Shown piece by piece: positions 26,839-36,800 of a stretch of 64,000 bases of DNA (positions are counted from its first letter, which is position 1; the number at the start of each line of letters is the position of its first letter). The notes beneath the pieces are model-generated. The model ran no database searches, had not been told where the DNA came from, and worked only from the letters and a program-made list of their open reading frames with translations. The position numbers were made by a program, and so were the translations under genes. The DNA comes from Cololabis saira (Eukaryota > Chordata > Actinopteri > Beloniformes > Belonidae): positions 46,411,257 to 46,475,256 of the forward strand of contig NC_084598.1 of NCBI RefSeq assembly GCF_033807715.1, read 5' to 3'.

Positions 26839-26890
26839 GCCTGCGACGTGGATGAGGTCCTGTGGCCAGCCAGGGATGAAAGGCAGGATG
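26826..26890 (+). pseudogene. IS630/Tc1-like transposase, C-terminal piece
   Basis: ARENIACDVDEVLWPA follows directly on the minisatellite, showing where the original coding sequence continues. The end of the protein is degenerate (…RDERQDA). Confidence 0.85.
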
Positions 26891-27280
26891 CAGCCTTTGT
26901 TTTGTTTCTATTTTCTGTCAAGTTTTCATCCACAGCTTGCTGTGATGTCCAGTGGACTGCACATTTTGAGTCCAAATAAAATATTATTTTTTTGTTACAG
27001 TAAATAATTGTGTGTTTTCTATTTGAGTAGCCTATACCTATGACTACTATATGGTGATATATTCCATCCACAGTGTTGTGAACGCGTTCAAATGAACGCG
27101 TTCATTGAACACTTTTCTGTAAGAACGTTGAACTGAACGCAACATATTTACACATAAAGAACTTGAACGTGAACTTGTTCATTCTGCAGATGATGATCTG
27201 GAATTTGAACTGTTCAGATTATGTGAGTTGCAGCTTCACTGTTTAGGTCCAATTATTACGGAATAATCTTCTTATCTGAT

Positions 27281-27405
27281 TTATTGTTCCGCGTTACACC
27301 AACACGGACCTACGGCGTAGGGTACGTGGTGTGCGGACCGTATGGTTTGCGTCGCTGCGTACCTTACGCCGTAGTCTTTGCCGTCGATTTAACGCGGAAC
27401 CATAA
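27281..27405. mobile_element. Small palindromic MITE
   Basis: Ends TTATTGTTCCGCGTTA and TTAACGCGGAACCATAA are inverted copies. The interior repeats the motif CTACGGCGTAGG and its inverse. Relatives lie at 62731-62828, 63549-63612 and 32853-32891 (half copy). Superfamily not certain; PIF/Harbinger-like is possible. Confidence 0.7.
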
Positions 27406-27798
27406 ATCAGCCTTGACGGGTGAAGAGAGACGTTGCAGACGCAGCGTCAGCGAGCCGTCAGATGATGATCCGTTTATCATTATCTGCGGGAATTTTACAC
27501 ATCGTCTCCCAAAGAGTCTGACGGTAGGAAACTAACCTTTCTGTGCAAATTATGTCCACCTGCGCTGAGAAAACAAGTCCAAGCGTCTGCCTCGTCAACT
27601 TCACATTTGAAACGTCATGTGGAGTTAAAGCATCAGTCCAGTGTGAGGAAATATCTGCGAGTCCTTAACAATCAAAAAAGTTCCCAGAAAGACCAAGAGG
27701 TCTGATTTCCCAGTAACAGGTAGACAAATTGATAATGCACTACAATGTTGGAGATTTGAAGTTGAAACGCCACTAGGAAAATACATGATTGTATTCAG

Positions 27799-27984
27799 CA
27801 GGGGTCTTTAACCCTGTCCTGCATGTTTTACATGTTTCCTGCATCATCACACCTGATTCTAATTAATGGCCGTCATCAGCTTGTCATCCAGGTCTGCACA
27901 AGTCTGTTAATGACAGTCATTTATATCAGGGTTCTGAGGGGAAATATCTAACAGGGTCCTGAGGACCAGGGCTGAAGACCACTG
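27799..27984. mobile_element. hAT MITE, 186 bp
   Basis: Inverted ends CAGGGGTCTTTAACCCTG / CAGGGCTGAAGACCACTG. The near-exact 8-bp target duplication is GTATTCAG / GTATACAG. It is nested in the 27071-28174 hAT. Confidence 0.87.
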
Positions 27985-28664
27985 GTATACAGTGAACACT
28001 TTTAGGATAGGGGGGCGTTTCATTCGTACTTCTCACCTAAAAATATTGAAATGAACTGAATTTGAACTAGTTCAAAATTAATATGGTGAACTATGAATGT
28101 GAACTGTTCATTTTTAAACTATGTGAACTGAACTTTGAACTAGTTCATGAGAAGCATGAACTTGCACAACACTGTCCATCCAACAGCTGAAGGTTTAACA
28201 CTGTTATACAAATGCATGATTCTACTGAGGCATTCTTCATTCTCGTCTACTCAAATGATGTATGTGTTTGCCATTTGAGAAGGAAATACCATTTACAGTT
28301 TTTTCTGAAAGCTTAGGCGCTAATCATGTTCTTGTAGCACAATTTCTAAAACTATTAACACACATAGCAAAACCACTCACTGAGTTAGCCAAATTAAAAG
28401 CACAAATACTGCTTTGCACTCAGTTTGTAATTTTGTAACACACACTTTGCAAAACTGTAGGCACAATTCGCTGCTTACACTCAATTGCCAACTTTCCAAA
28501 ACACTCCTAGCAAAATTATACACATGTATGGCTATTATTTACACTATTTTGCCAACTGTCTGGCACACTTTCACATGTGAAAACAATTTTAGAGAATTAG
28601 TTCACTTTGCAATCAGCCTAAGCACTATGAATAAGCCACAGGTAAGCTGTCTGTGTGGAGTACA

Positions 28665-29234
28665 ATGGAAGGAGCAAGAAGAGTAAGAATCAGAGGAGGC
28701 CGAGGAAGAGGACGTGGAGGTGAAGGAATTGGAGGAAGAGGACGTGGAGGTGAAGGAGTTGGAGGAAGAGGACGTGGAAGTGAAGGAGTTGGAGGAAGAG
28801 GACGTGGAGGTGAAGGAATTGGAGGAAGAGGACGTGGAGGTGAAGGAATTGGAGGAAGAGGACGTGGAGGTGAAGGAATTGGAGGAAGAGGACGTGGAGG
28901 TGAAGGAATTGGAGGAAGAGGACGTGGAGGTGAAGGAGTTGGAGGAAGAGGACGTGGAGGTGAAGGAATTGGAGGAAGAGGACGTGGAGGTGAAGGAATT
29001 GGAGGAAGAGGACGTGGAGGTGAAGGAATTGGAGGAAGAGGACGTGGAGGTGAAGGAGTTGGAGGAAGAGGACGTGGAGGTGAAGAAGCAAGAGGGAGAG
29101 GACGTGGAGGTGAAGAAGCGAGAGGTTTAGAGGAAGTTAGAGGAAGAGGACAAGGAGCAGCAAGAGGAAGACGAGGAGGGGGAAAAGGAAGGGCCAGAGC
29201 AGACCCGATATGTCATCATATGGGACAATGTTAG
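28665..29234 (+). CDS. RGG-repeat N-terminal ORF of the deletion derivative
   Basis: ATG at 28665, 189 residues: [15 protein letters not shown] followed by about 13 copies of a 10-residue unit [10 protein letters not shown], then an Arg/Gly tail. The 30-bp unit preserves the frame. Full-length relatives join an Arg/Gly-rich leader to the DDE domain; here the frame shifts off the [12 protein letters not shown] codons just downstream, so it ends early. RGG stretches often bind nucleic acid, but no function is shown for this fragment. Confidence 0.6.
   Translation: MEGARRVRIRGGRGRGRGGEGIGGRGRGGEGVGGRGRGSEGVGGRGRGGEGIGGRGRGGEGIGGRGRGGEGIGGRGRGGEGIGGRGRGGEGVGGRGRGGEGIGGRGRGGEGIGGRGRGGEGIGGRGRGGEGVGGRGRGGEEARGRGRGGEEARGLEEVRGRGQGAARGRRGGGKGRARADPICHHMGQC
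28688..29107 (+). repeat. 30-bp coding minisatellite (RGG units)
   Basis: About 13 units GAGGAAGAGGACGTGGAGGT + GAAGGAATTG, with GAATTG/GAGTTG variants. Element 2 has essentially one unit at the same place, so the array expanded in this copy only. Confidence 0.95.
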
Positions 29235-29570
29235 TTTCCATAGGGCTGCTTTGGTCCGCAACTGGTTTACCGATCACCCACTCTTCATGGCACTGAACCT
29301 CCCCCCATACTCTCCATTCTTAGTGTAAATCCGATTGAAGAGTTCTTTTCTGCCTGGCGCTGGAAAGTCCACGACCGCCTTCCCCATCAACACGCAGCCC
29401 TTTTACAAGCAATGGAGGAGGCATGTGGAGATATTGAGCAGGCATCATGTCAGGCCTGGATACGGCATGCAAGGAGGTATTTTCCCCGGTGCCTTGGACT
29501 GGAGGACATCGCATGCCATGTGGATGAGATTTTGTGGCCGGACCCAGAGAGACGGCATGATGTAGGCTGA
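29188..29570 (+). pseudogene. DDE transposase C-terminal fragment, element 1
   Basis: [20 protein letters not shown] then, after a frame change at about 29322, NPIEEFFSAWRWKVHDRLPH, RHARRYFPRC and VDEILWPDPERRHDVG with a stop at 29570. It lacks the first catalytic Asp, so it is inactive. Confidence 0.88.
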
Positions 29571-29977
29571 TTGTCTTTTTTTTGTGAATGTATTATTTTG
29601 TGTTCTGTGCTGTGTCTTTGTTTTGACGAGTGTGAATAAACACCAATACTTGAAGTTTGGATCCCTGTGTGTTTACAGAACTATGACAAAAGTATGACCT
29701 CAAACTGACCTAGCCACCTTGTGCACAGAAAAAGAAAAATCCAGATGTGTTTTGTATTCATACCATTAGTGTGTAGTTGGCACATTATGTGCTTAGTAAA
29801 TGATGGCATGTGTTTACTGTCTGATATGAAAACACCATTTTTACTAAGGTGTGTAGAGTTAATCAAACTGTGTTTGCTTTTGCAAGAGAACTATAACGTT
29901 TTGATAATTTGGTGAAAGGTTTTCTCATTTGTGTGTAGAGTTTAGCAAAAATACCAATGTTGCAAAAAATGTACTTA

Positions 29978-31282
29978 CAGTTTTTTCTGAATTCTTAGGC
30001 GCTAATTATGTTCTTGTAGCACAATTTCTAAAACTATTAACACACATAGCAAAACCACTCACTGAGTTAGCCAAATTAAAAGCACAAATACTGCTTTGCA
30101 CTCAGTTTGTAATTTTGTAACACACACTTTTCAAAACTGTAGGCACAATTCGCTGCTTACACTCAATTGCCAAATTTCCAAAACACTCCTAGCAAAATTA
30201 TACACATGTATGGCTATTATTTACACTATTTTGCCAACTGTCTGGCACACTTTCACATGTGAAAACAATTTTAGACAATTAGTTCACTTTGCAATCAGCC
30301 TAAGCACTATAAATAAGCCACAGGTAAGCTGTCTGTGTGGAGTACAATGGAAGGAGCAAGAAGAGTAAGAATCAGAGGAGGCCGAGGGAGAGGACATGGA
30401 GGTGAAGAAGCGAGAGGTTTAGAGGAAGTTAGAGGAAGAGGACAAGGAGCAGCAAGAGGAGGACGAGGAGGGGGAAGAAGAAGGGCCAGAGCAGACCCGA
30501 TATGTTAGGACAATGTTAGTTTCCATAGGGCTGCTTTGGTCCGCAACTGGTTTACCGATCACCCACTCTTCATGGCACTCAACCCCCCCCATACTCTCCA
30601 TTCTTAGTGTAAATCCAATTGAAGAGTTCTTTTCTGCCTGGCGCTGGAAAGTCCACGACCGCCTTCCCCATCAACACGCAGCCCTTTTACAGGCAATGGA
30701 GGAGGCATGTGGAGATATTGAGCAGGCATCATGTCAGGCCTGGATACGGCATGCAAGGAGGTATTTTCCCCGGTGCCTTGGACTGGAGGACATCACATGC
30801 GATGTGGATGAGATTTTGTGGCTGGACCCAGAGAGACGGCATGATGTAGGCTGATTGTCTTTTTTTTGTGAATGTATTATTTTGTGTTCTGTGCTGTGTC
30901 TTTGTTTTGACGAGTGTGAATAAACACCAATACTTGAAGTTTGGATCCCTGTGTGTTTACAGAACTATGACAAAAGTATGACCTCAAACTGACCTAGCCT
31001 ACCTTGTGCACAGAAAAAGAAAAAAGCCAGATGTGTTTTGTATTCATACCATCAGTGTGTAGTTGGCACATTATGTGCTTAGTAAATGATGGCATGTGTT
31101 TACTGTCTGATATGAAAACACCATTTTTACTAAGGTGTGTAGAGTTAATCAAACTGTGTTTGCTTTTGCAAGAGAACTATAAAGTTTTGATAATTTGGTG
31201 AAAGGTTTTCTCATTTGTGTGTAGAGTTTAGCAAAAATAGCCAATGTTGCAAAAAATGTACTTAAGGATTCAGAAAAAACTG
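29978..31282 (+). mobile_element. RGG-type Tc1-like deletion derivative, element 2
   Basis: CAGTTTTTTCTGAATTC at 29978 to GATTCAGAAAAAACTG at 31282, flanked by TA on both sides. Its 5' 350 bp and 3' 750 bp are nearly identical to element 1, but the RGG array is collapsed. Removing it restores TACTTAAGGATTCAGAAAAA, the intact end of element 1. Confidence 0.92.
30506..30854 (+). pseudogene. DDE transposase C-terminal fragment, element 2
   Basis: The same frames as element 1: [13 protein letters not shown], then NPIEEFFSAWRWKVHDRLPH to RRHDVG and stop. A short deletion has removed part of the IIWD segment (about 30508). Confidence 0.85.
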
Positions 31283-31449
31283 TAAGGATTCAGAAAAAAC
31301 TGTAGTGAAGAGTTAACACTGTTTTGCTTTTGCAAGGGAAGTGTAGGATTTGCATTTTGTGTGTGAGTTTTGTCATTTGTGTTTAGAGTTTTGAGAAAGT
31401 GAGGTAGTCTATCAGGAAATGTGTTTAAACAATTGTGAAAAACTGTAAA

Positions 31450-31608
31450 CTATAAATGTTTATTTCTGTTTAAACGCTAGGTGGCAGTGACGTCACTTCT
31501 AGGATGAAAAGCTGCCGCTTGAAGAAGAAAAAGAAGAAATAAAAACAATAACAGGAGCGAGTGCGCATGCGCGGGATTCCTCTCCGCGTTGGGGGATCAA
31601 TGATCAGC
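31450..31608 (+). promoter_or_regulatory. Promoter region of the zinc-finger gene
   Basis: Directly right of the outer transposon end. It contains a perfect CRE (TGACGTCA, 31488-31495) and a palindromic NRF1 site (TGCGCATGCGC at about 31562), followed by the coding start. No TATA box at a clear distance. The 5' end of the transcript is unknown. Confidence 0.6.
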
Positions 31609-32299
31609 ATGTTCGATCAGACCTCGTCCCCCCCCTGGACCTCCGCGGGCCCCCCCGGGGCCCCGCAGCCCCGCAGCGCGGTCCTGCGGGCCGTCGTGGC
31701 GGAGCAGCTCTCCGCCGCCGCCCGGGAGATCCTGGCGGCGCTGGAGAGAACCGTGGCCGACTACGAGAGGGAGGCGGCGGGGTTCAGGGACACCATAGAC
31801 CGGCAGAGGAGCCGGATGGAGCAGCTGGAGCAGACCCGGGGGAGGGGGATGGAGACCCGGGGAGAACCGCTGCAGGAGCCCCGGGGGAGGGAGACGGAGC
31901 CCCGGGGGAGGGACACGGAGCCCCGGGGGGAACCGCTGCAGGAGCCCCGGAGGAGGGACACGGAGCCCCGGGGGGAACCGCTGCAGGAGCCCCGGGGGAG
32001 GGACACGGAGCCCCGGGGGGAACCGCTGCAGGAGCCCCGGAGGAGGGACACGGAGCCCCGGGGGGAACCGCTGCAGGAGCCCCGGGGGAGGGACACGGAG
32101 CCCCGGGGGGAACCGCTGCAGGAGCCCCGGAGGAGGGACACGGAGCCCCGGGGGGAACCGCTGCAGGAGCCCCGGGGGAGGGACACGGAGCCCCGGGGGG
32201 AACCGCTGCAGGAGCCCCGGGGGAGGGACACGGAGCCCCGGGGGGAACCGCTGCAGGAGCCCCGGGGGAGGGACATGGAGCCCCGGGGGGACCGAGCAG
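31609..32299 (+). CDS. Zinc-finger gene exon 1: coiled coil plus VNTR
   Basis: MFDQTSSPPW, then SAVLRAVVAEQLSAAAREIL and LERTVADYEREAAGFRDTID, a helical segment typical of the N terminus of many fish C2H2 proteins. After residue ~85 it becomes nine repeats of EPLQEPRGRDTEPRG. The donor is GAGCAG|GT at 32300, phase 1. Confidence 0.85.
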
Positions 32300-32616
32300 G
32301 TGGGGGTGGGTATTGGGAAGGACCTCATGACCAAAAATGTATATCACGGTATTTTTCAAAATACCGGTTTCACGGTATATCACTATTTTTTTTTCCATGC
32401 ACAACTGGGTGTTAACTAGGGATGGGCGGTATGGCCTAAAAAATGTATCACGATAATTTCTGACATTTATCCCGATAACGATAAAAATGCCGATAAAAAA
32501 AAATACCAATTCAACTCCACCTTTTGTAACTATAAATCTATCACCACATTCAGTCTTTGGAGCCAAAACACTGCTCTAAAAGATACTAAATACTAAACTA
32601 CACCAATTAAATATCA

Positions 32617-32689
<73 letters not shown>

Positions 32690-32716
32690 GGCTCATTTCT
32701 TTCTTTCTGGCTCATT

Positions 32717-32748
<32 letters not shown>

Positions 32749-33789
32749 TCAGGCTCATATCTTTCCTTCCTTCCTTCCTTCCTTCCTTCCTTCCTTCCTT
32801 CCTTCCTTCCTTCCTTCCTTCCTTCCTTCCTTCCTTCCTTCCTTCCTTCCTTCACGTACGTTGTGTGTGGATTTAACACAGAACCATAAATCATCTTTAC
32901 ACAAAAACGTCATCAACGGGAATTTATCAGTTTTTACCGCGAGATACAAATTCTTACCGTGGGGAATTTTTTTGACGGTTTATCGTGAACGGTAAAATAT
33001 CGCCCACTCCTAGTGTTAACCACATTTTCTAATGATTTGGAAAGAAATTTCTGCAGTAAATTGGCTTAGAATGGCTTATTTTACCGTCATGAGGAGGAAA
33101 TATTGCAGAAAAACATTAATGTCCACACTAGTATAAATAAATTTGATTTAGGCAAGCTTTTCAAAGAAAAAAATCTTTTACAAAATTACAAGGTAGAAAA
33201 TATTTATTGAACATAAAAAACTGAACATGTTTTAATTTCCCAGCATTATGTTGTTTTGGCTCCACCTCCTGGTGAATGTTAGGTCAAATTCTTATGTGGT
33301 TACGATTTATGTTTGTGGTGCAACAGTTACGGAGCGGCCAGTCTATTTCCTTATTTTACAACGCCGTTATTAATTGTTCAGTTTTTTCCCACTTATTCCA
33401 CCGAACACAGAAAGTGTTTTTTTACCATTTTCGGCTGAACAATTTCAGTTCCTGAACAATCGGTGCATCACTGCTGCTAAACAGTCCCCTCACTAACAGT
33501 GTCCAGCGGCGCTACGTTCCCAACGTTGTGTAGCTACTGTACATACTCACCGGTATTACGGTGTATGAAACATTCATATCATAAGAAAAATAAACACTGG
33601 TATTCGGTATGAACCGGTATGAACCGGTATGAACCGGTATACCGCCCAGCTCTACTCATCACGATACTCGAGCCACGATACGATACACATTGCGATATCC
33701 CGATTATGCGATATCCTGATTATTGTATTCTACATAGTTCACCGAAAAATGTAAAAATGCATTACACATCTTAAAATCCGAGTTGTATA

Positions 33790-33839
<50 letters not shown>

Positions 33840-36800
33840 GTACATCAGATGATAGTGATGGATCTTAAAATCTGAGTTGCACGTTCATCAGATTATAGTG
33901 ACAATTCATGGGACAAACTGAGTCAAAACAATGTTTTATTATAACTATACAAGCTAAAGTTACAACATATTTGTATATGTTTTTCATATTATTTACATCA
34001 TATGAAATTAACATTAAATTTAGTATGAGGTGTCTTTAATTATGTGGCAAATGATAATAAACACAAGAAAGATGGAACTAAAACCAAGGACAGGCACAGT
34101 GATCAGTCAGTATAGATATAAATCCATAAATAAATAAACCTCTGGCCATTATTTTTCATTTTTTAAGGACAGGCAATTGTGTTATATAAAAAATAAATTA
34201 TAAAATGAAATAAAACATGAGCTCAGTGCAGGGCCCTCCCGGGGTTGGTAGAGAGTTAATGCCCAGGACTGTCACTTAGGCAGGAGCACTGGGTGATATA
34301 GTGGGAAAAAATCGGGGATAAAAAATATTAAAAAAAAATATCGATATTCAAATTTGAATATCGATATTGAATCAGCTGGAAAAGTATCGCGATATATTGC
34401 CATATCGATATTTTTGCCCACCCCTACGAGCAGGTGGGTCGGGGTTTGCACTGGTCTAGACTAGGGCTGCAACTAACGACTATTTTAATAGTCGACTAGT
34501 CACCGACTATTGAAACGATTAGTCGACTAATCGGATTATTAGTAATTTTTTCTTAAATTTAGTATGTCGCTTTAATTATGTGGCAAATGATAATAACCAC
34601 GAAAAAGATGGTACTTCAATGAAAAATACAGGACTGTCTCAGAAAATTAGAATATTGTGATAAAGTCCTTTATTTTCTGTAATGCAAAAATGTCATCCAT
34701 TCTGGATTCATTACAAATCAACTGAAATATTGCAAGCCTTTTATTATTTTAATATTGCTGATCATGGATTACAGTTTAAGAAAACTCAAATATACTATCT
34801 CAAAAAATTTGAATATTCTGGGAATCTTAATCTTAAACTGTAAACCATAATCAGCAATATTAAAATAATAAAAGGCTTGCAATATTTCAGTTGATTTGTA
34901 ATGAATCCAGAATGTATGACATTTTTGTTTTTGTAATTGCATTACAGAAAATAAAGAACTTTATCACAATATTCTAATTTTCTGAGACAGTCCTGTAGAT
35001 ATTTTATTCAACTTTGCTGCTGTTCATACAAAAAGTTAAGAAAATGTCCTATTTAAAACCGGACAGGCACAGTGTTCAGTCAGACATACATCTCAAAAAA
35101 TGTGAATATTCTGGGAATATACCAGGACCAGGTCCGGTCCAGGTCCAGGTCCAGGTCTGGACCAGGTCCAGGTTCAGGTCTGGACCAGGTTCAGGTTCAG
35201 GTCTGGACCAGGTCCAGGTCCAGGTCTGGACCAGGACCAGATCCAGGTCTGGACCAGGTCCAGGTCTGGACCAGGTTCAGGTTCAGGTCTGGACCAGGTC
35301 CAGGTCCAGGTCTGGACCAGGTTCTCCAGCTGCTGATGACTGATGTGTTCAGGTGAGGAGGAATCGGCAGCGCCGGGTCTCACCTGTGAGGAGGCGGAGC
35401 CAGAGGAGGGGGAGGAGCCAGAGGAGAAGGAGGCGGGGCCAGAGGAGGCAGGACTGAAGGAGGAGGCGGAGTCAGAGGAGGGGGAGGAGGCGGAGCCACT
35501 CACCACCAGCTCCGGAACCACAAGAGACCTGGACCCGGACTACAAAGTACCGTCCAGGTAGATGCAGCCTCAGGTGGACCGACCCGGGGTTGGTTCCTGG
35601 ACCTGGGTCTAGTTCCCGGACCCCGGTCTAGTTCCCGGGTTTAGTTCCCGGACCCAGGTTTGGTTCCCGGACCCGGGTTTAGTTACCGGGTTTAGTTCCC
35701 GGGCCCAGGTCTAGTTCCCGGGTCGGGACACTTTAGTTCCCAGGTCTAGTTCCCGGGTCGGGACACTATAGTTCCCGGGTTTAGTTCCCGGGTCTGGTTC
35801 CCGGGTCTAGTTCCCGGGTCTGGACACTTTAGTTCCCAGGTCTAGTTCCCGGGTCGGGACACTATAGTTCCCGGGTTTAGTTCCCGGGTCCAGTTCCCGG
35901 GTCTAGTTCCCGGGTCGGGACACTTTAGTTCCCGGGTCTAGTTCCCCGGGTCCAGTTCCCAGGTCTAGATCCCAGGAACTAAAGTGTGGAAGTTCCTCCC
36001 TCTCCAGAACTCCGTCTGGCAGGAGGAGGCCCAGCAGAACCAGGACCAGTACTGGTACCAGTAACAGTGACCCCCAGAACCACCTGAGCCTCAAGGTCCG
36101 GTTCCTCGAGGATCCTCAGACCTGGATGCTGTCCAACCTGGGTAAGATTCGTTCGTTCATTCATTCATTCATTCATTCATTCATTCATTCATTCATTCAT
36201 TCATTCATTCATTCATTCATTCATTCGTCTGATTGGAGTCGCCATTTATGAACCAGAGACTGAAGGCAGACGGAAAATTACTGAGCCTGCCTGTTTTCAA
36301 TATAATTGTTGATTCTACAATCTGACCTTGACAGGGCGGTTTTTGGCCGATCGCTCTGGTCACAATCTCCCTGGTGGAAAGTAAACAAGATGCTCTGCCC
36401 CCACTAACCCTCCCCTCTCAGGAACATCTGTGGACCTGGATCAGAACTGACCGAGCCGTCTGATAACATCAAGGACATTGGCTGAGGAGCAGCTCCGAGC
36501 GAAGTTCACGGACTCATCGCTACACGTACACTTACTGATAACCACCTCCCTCAACTCAACGCCTTCCTCGGCCCCCCCCTCTTATCAGACCCCCCCTCTT
36601 ATCAACCCCCCCAACACAGTCAACAGGTTTGAGAGCCGCGCCACTGGCCGCGGTGCTCACTTCATCCATTCATCTCTCTGTTCCAGCGGTCTCCGGTCCT
36701 GGACCTGCTGGTCCCTCCATTCATCCATTCATCTCTCTGTTCCAGCGGTCTCCGGTCCTGGACCTGCTGGTCCCTCCATTCATCCATTCATCTCTGTGTT

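Larger units (their letters stand above)
27071..28174 (+). mobile_element. hAT element fragment with two nested MITEs
   Basis: The ends are perfect 10-bp inverted repeats CAGTGTTGTG / CACAACACTG. The exact 8-bp target duplication is TCCATCCA at 27063-27070 and 28175-28182. The sub-terminal regions are rich in TGAAC/GTTCA motifs. Inside, 27535-27640 encodes one BED-type finger remnant (LCKLCPPALRKQ, TSHLKRHVELKH). No transposase catalytic domain remains. Confidence 0.92.
28296..31302 (+). mobile_element. RGG-type Tc1-like deletion derivative, element 1
   Basis: Ends TA|CAGTTTTTTCTGAA at 28294 and TTCAGAAAAAACTG|TA at 31302. Near its right end a sibling (29978-31282) has inserted at a TA inside element 1's own terminal repeat. 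Without the insertion it is about 1.7 kb. It encodes an N-terminal Gly-Arg-rich segment joined to the C-terminal third of an IS630/Tc1-like transposase; the part with the first catalytic Asp is deleted. It sits near the right end of the outer transposon. Confidence 0.87.
16052..31445 (+). mobile_element. Outer Tc1/IS630-like transposon, expanded by nested insertions
   Basis: The left end reads TA|CAGTTTTTCACAATTG at 16050 and the right end is its inverted copy, CAATTGTGAAAAACTG|TA, ending at 31447. The extended inverted repeat AAATGTGTTTAAACAATT is shared. Between the ends lie the two halves of an IS630/Tc1-type DDE transposase: the first half ends at 16433 and resumes at 24061. Removing the LTR, LINE, hAT, minisatellites and sibling elements leaves an ordinary 2-kb-class transposon. 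The pairing of the two ends 15.4 kb apart is inference from the matching repeats and TA flanks. Confidence 0.8.
32302..34428. mobile_element. Composite hAT insertion at the exon 1 splice donor
   Basis: The target duplication GAGCAGGT is at 32294-32301 and 34429-34436. The ends GGGGGTGGGTA and TGCCCACCCCTAC are inverted copies (TAGGGGTGGGCAA type). It carries a nested MITE (32417-33012), CGGTATGAACC repeats near 33600, a (TTA)n tract at 33789-33837, and a 30-nt perfect palindrome centred near 34353 (ATTCAAATTTGAAT core). Confidence 0.82.

Noticed and set aside
25293..27007. Open frames of 368-520 codons on both strands in the 23-bp array
   Set aside because: They arise because the unit has no stop and cycles through all frames. 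Composition is purely repetitive and three frames are open at once, so none is supported as a gene.
28690..29091. Minus- and other-frame proteins (LHVLFLQ and VKELEEED repeats)
   Set aside because: Shadow frames of the RGG array; the [12 protein letters not shown] frame matches the transposase leader.
30513..30854. Functional short transposase
   Set aside because: Only the third catalytic region and part of the second remain; the first Asp is absent.
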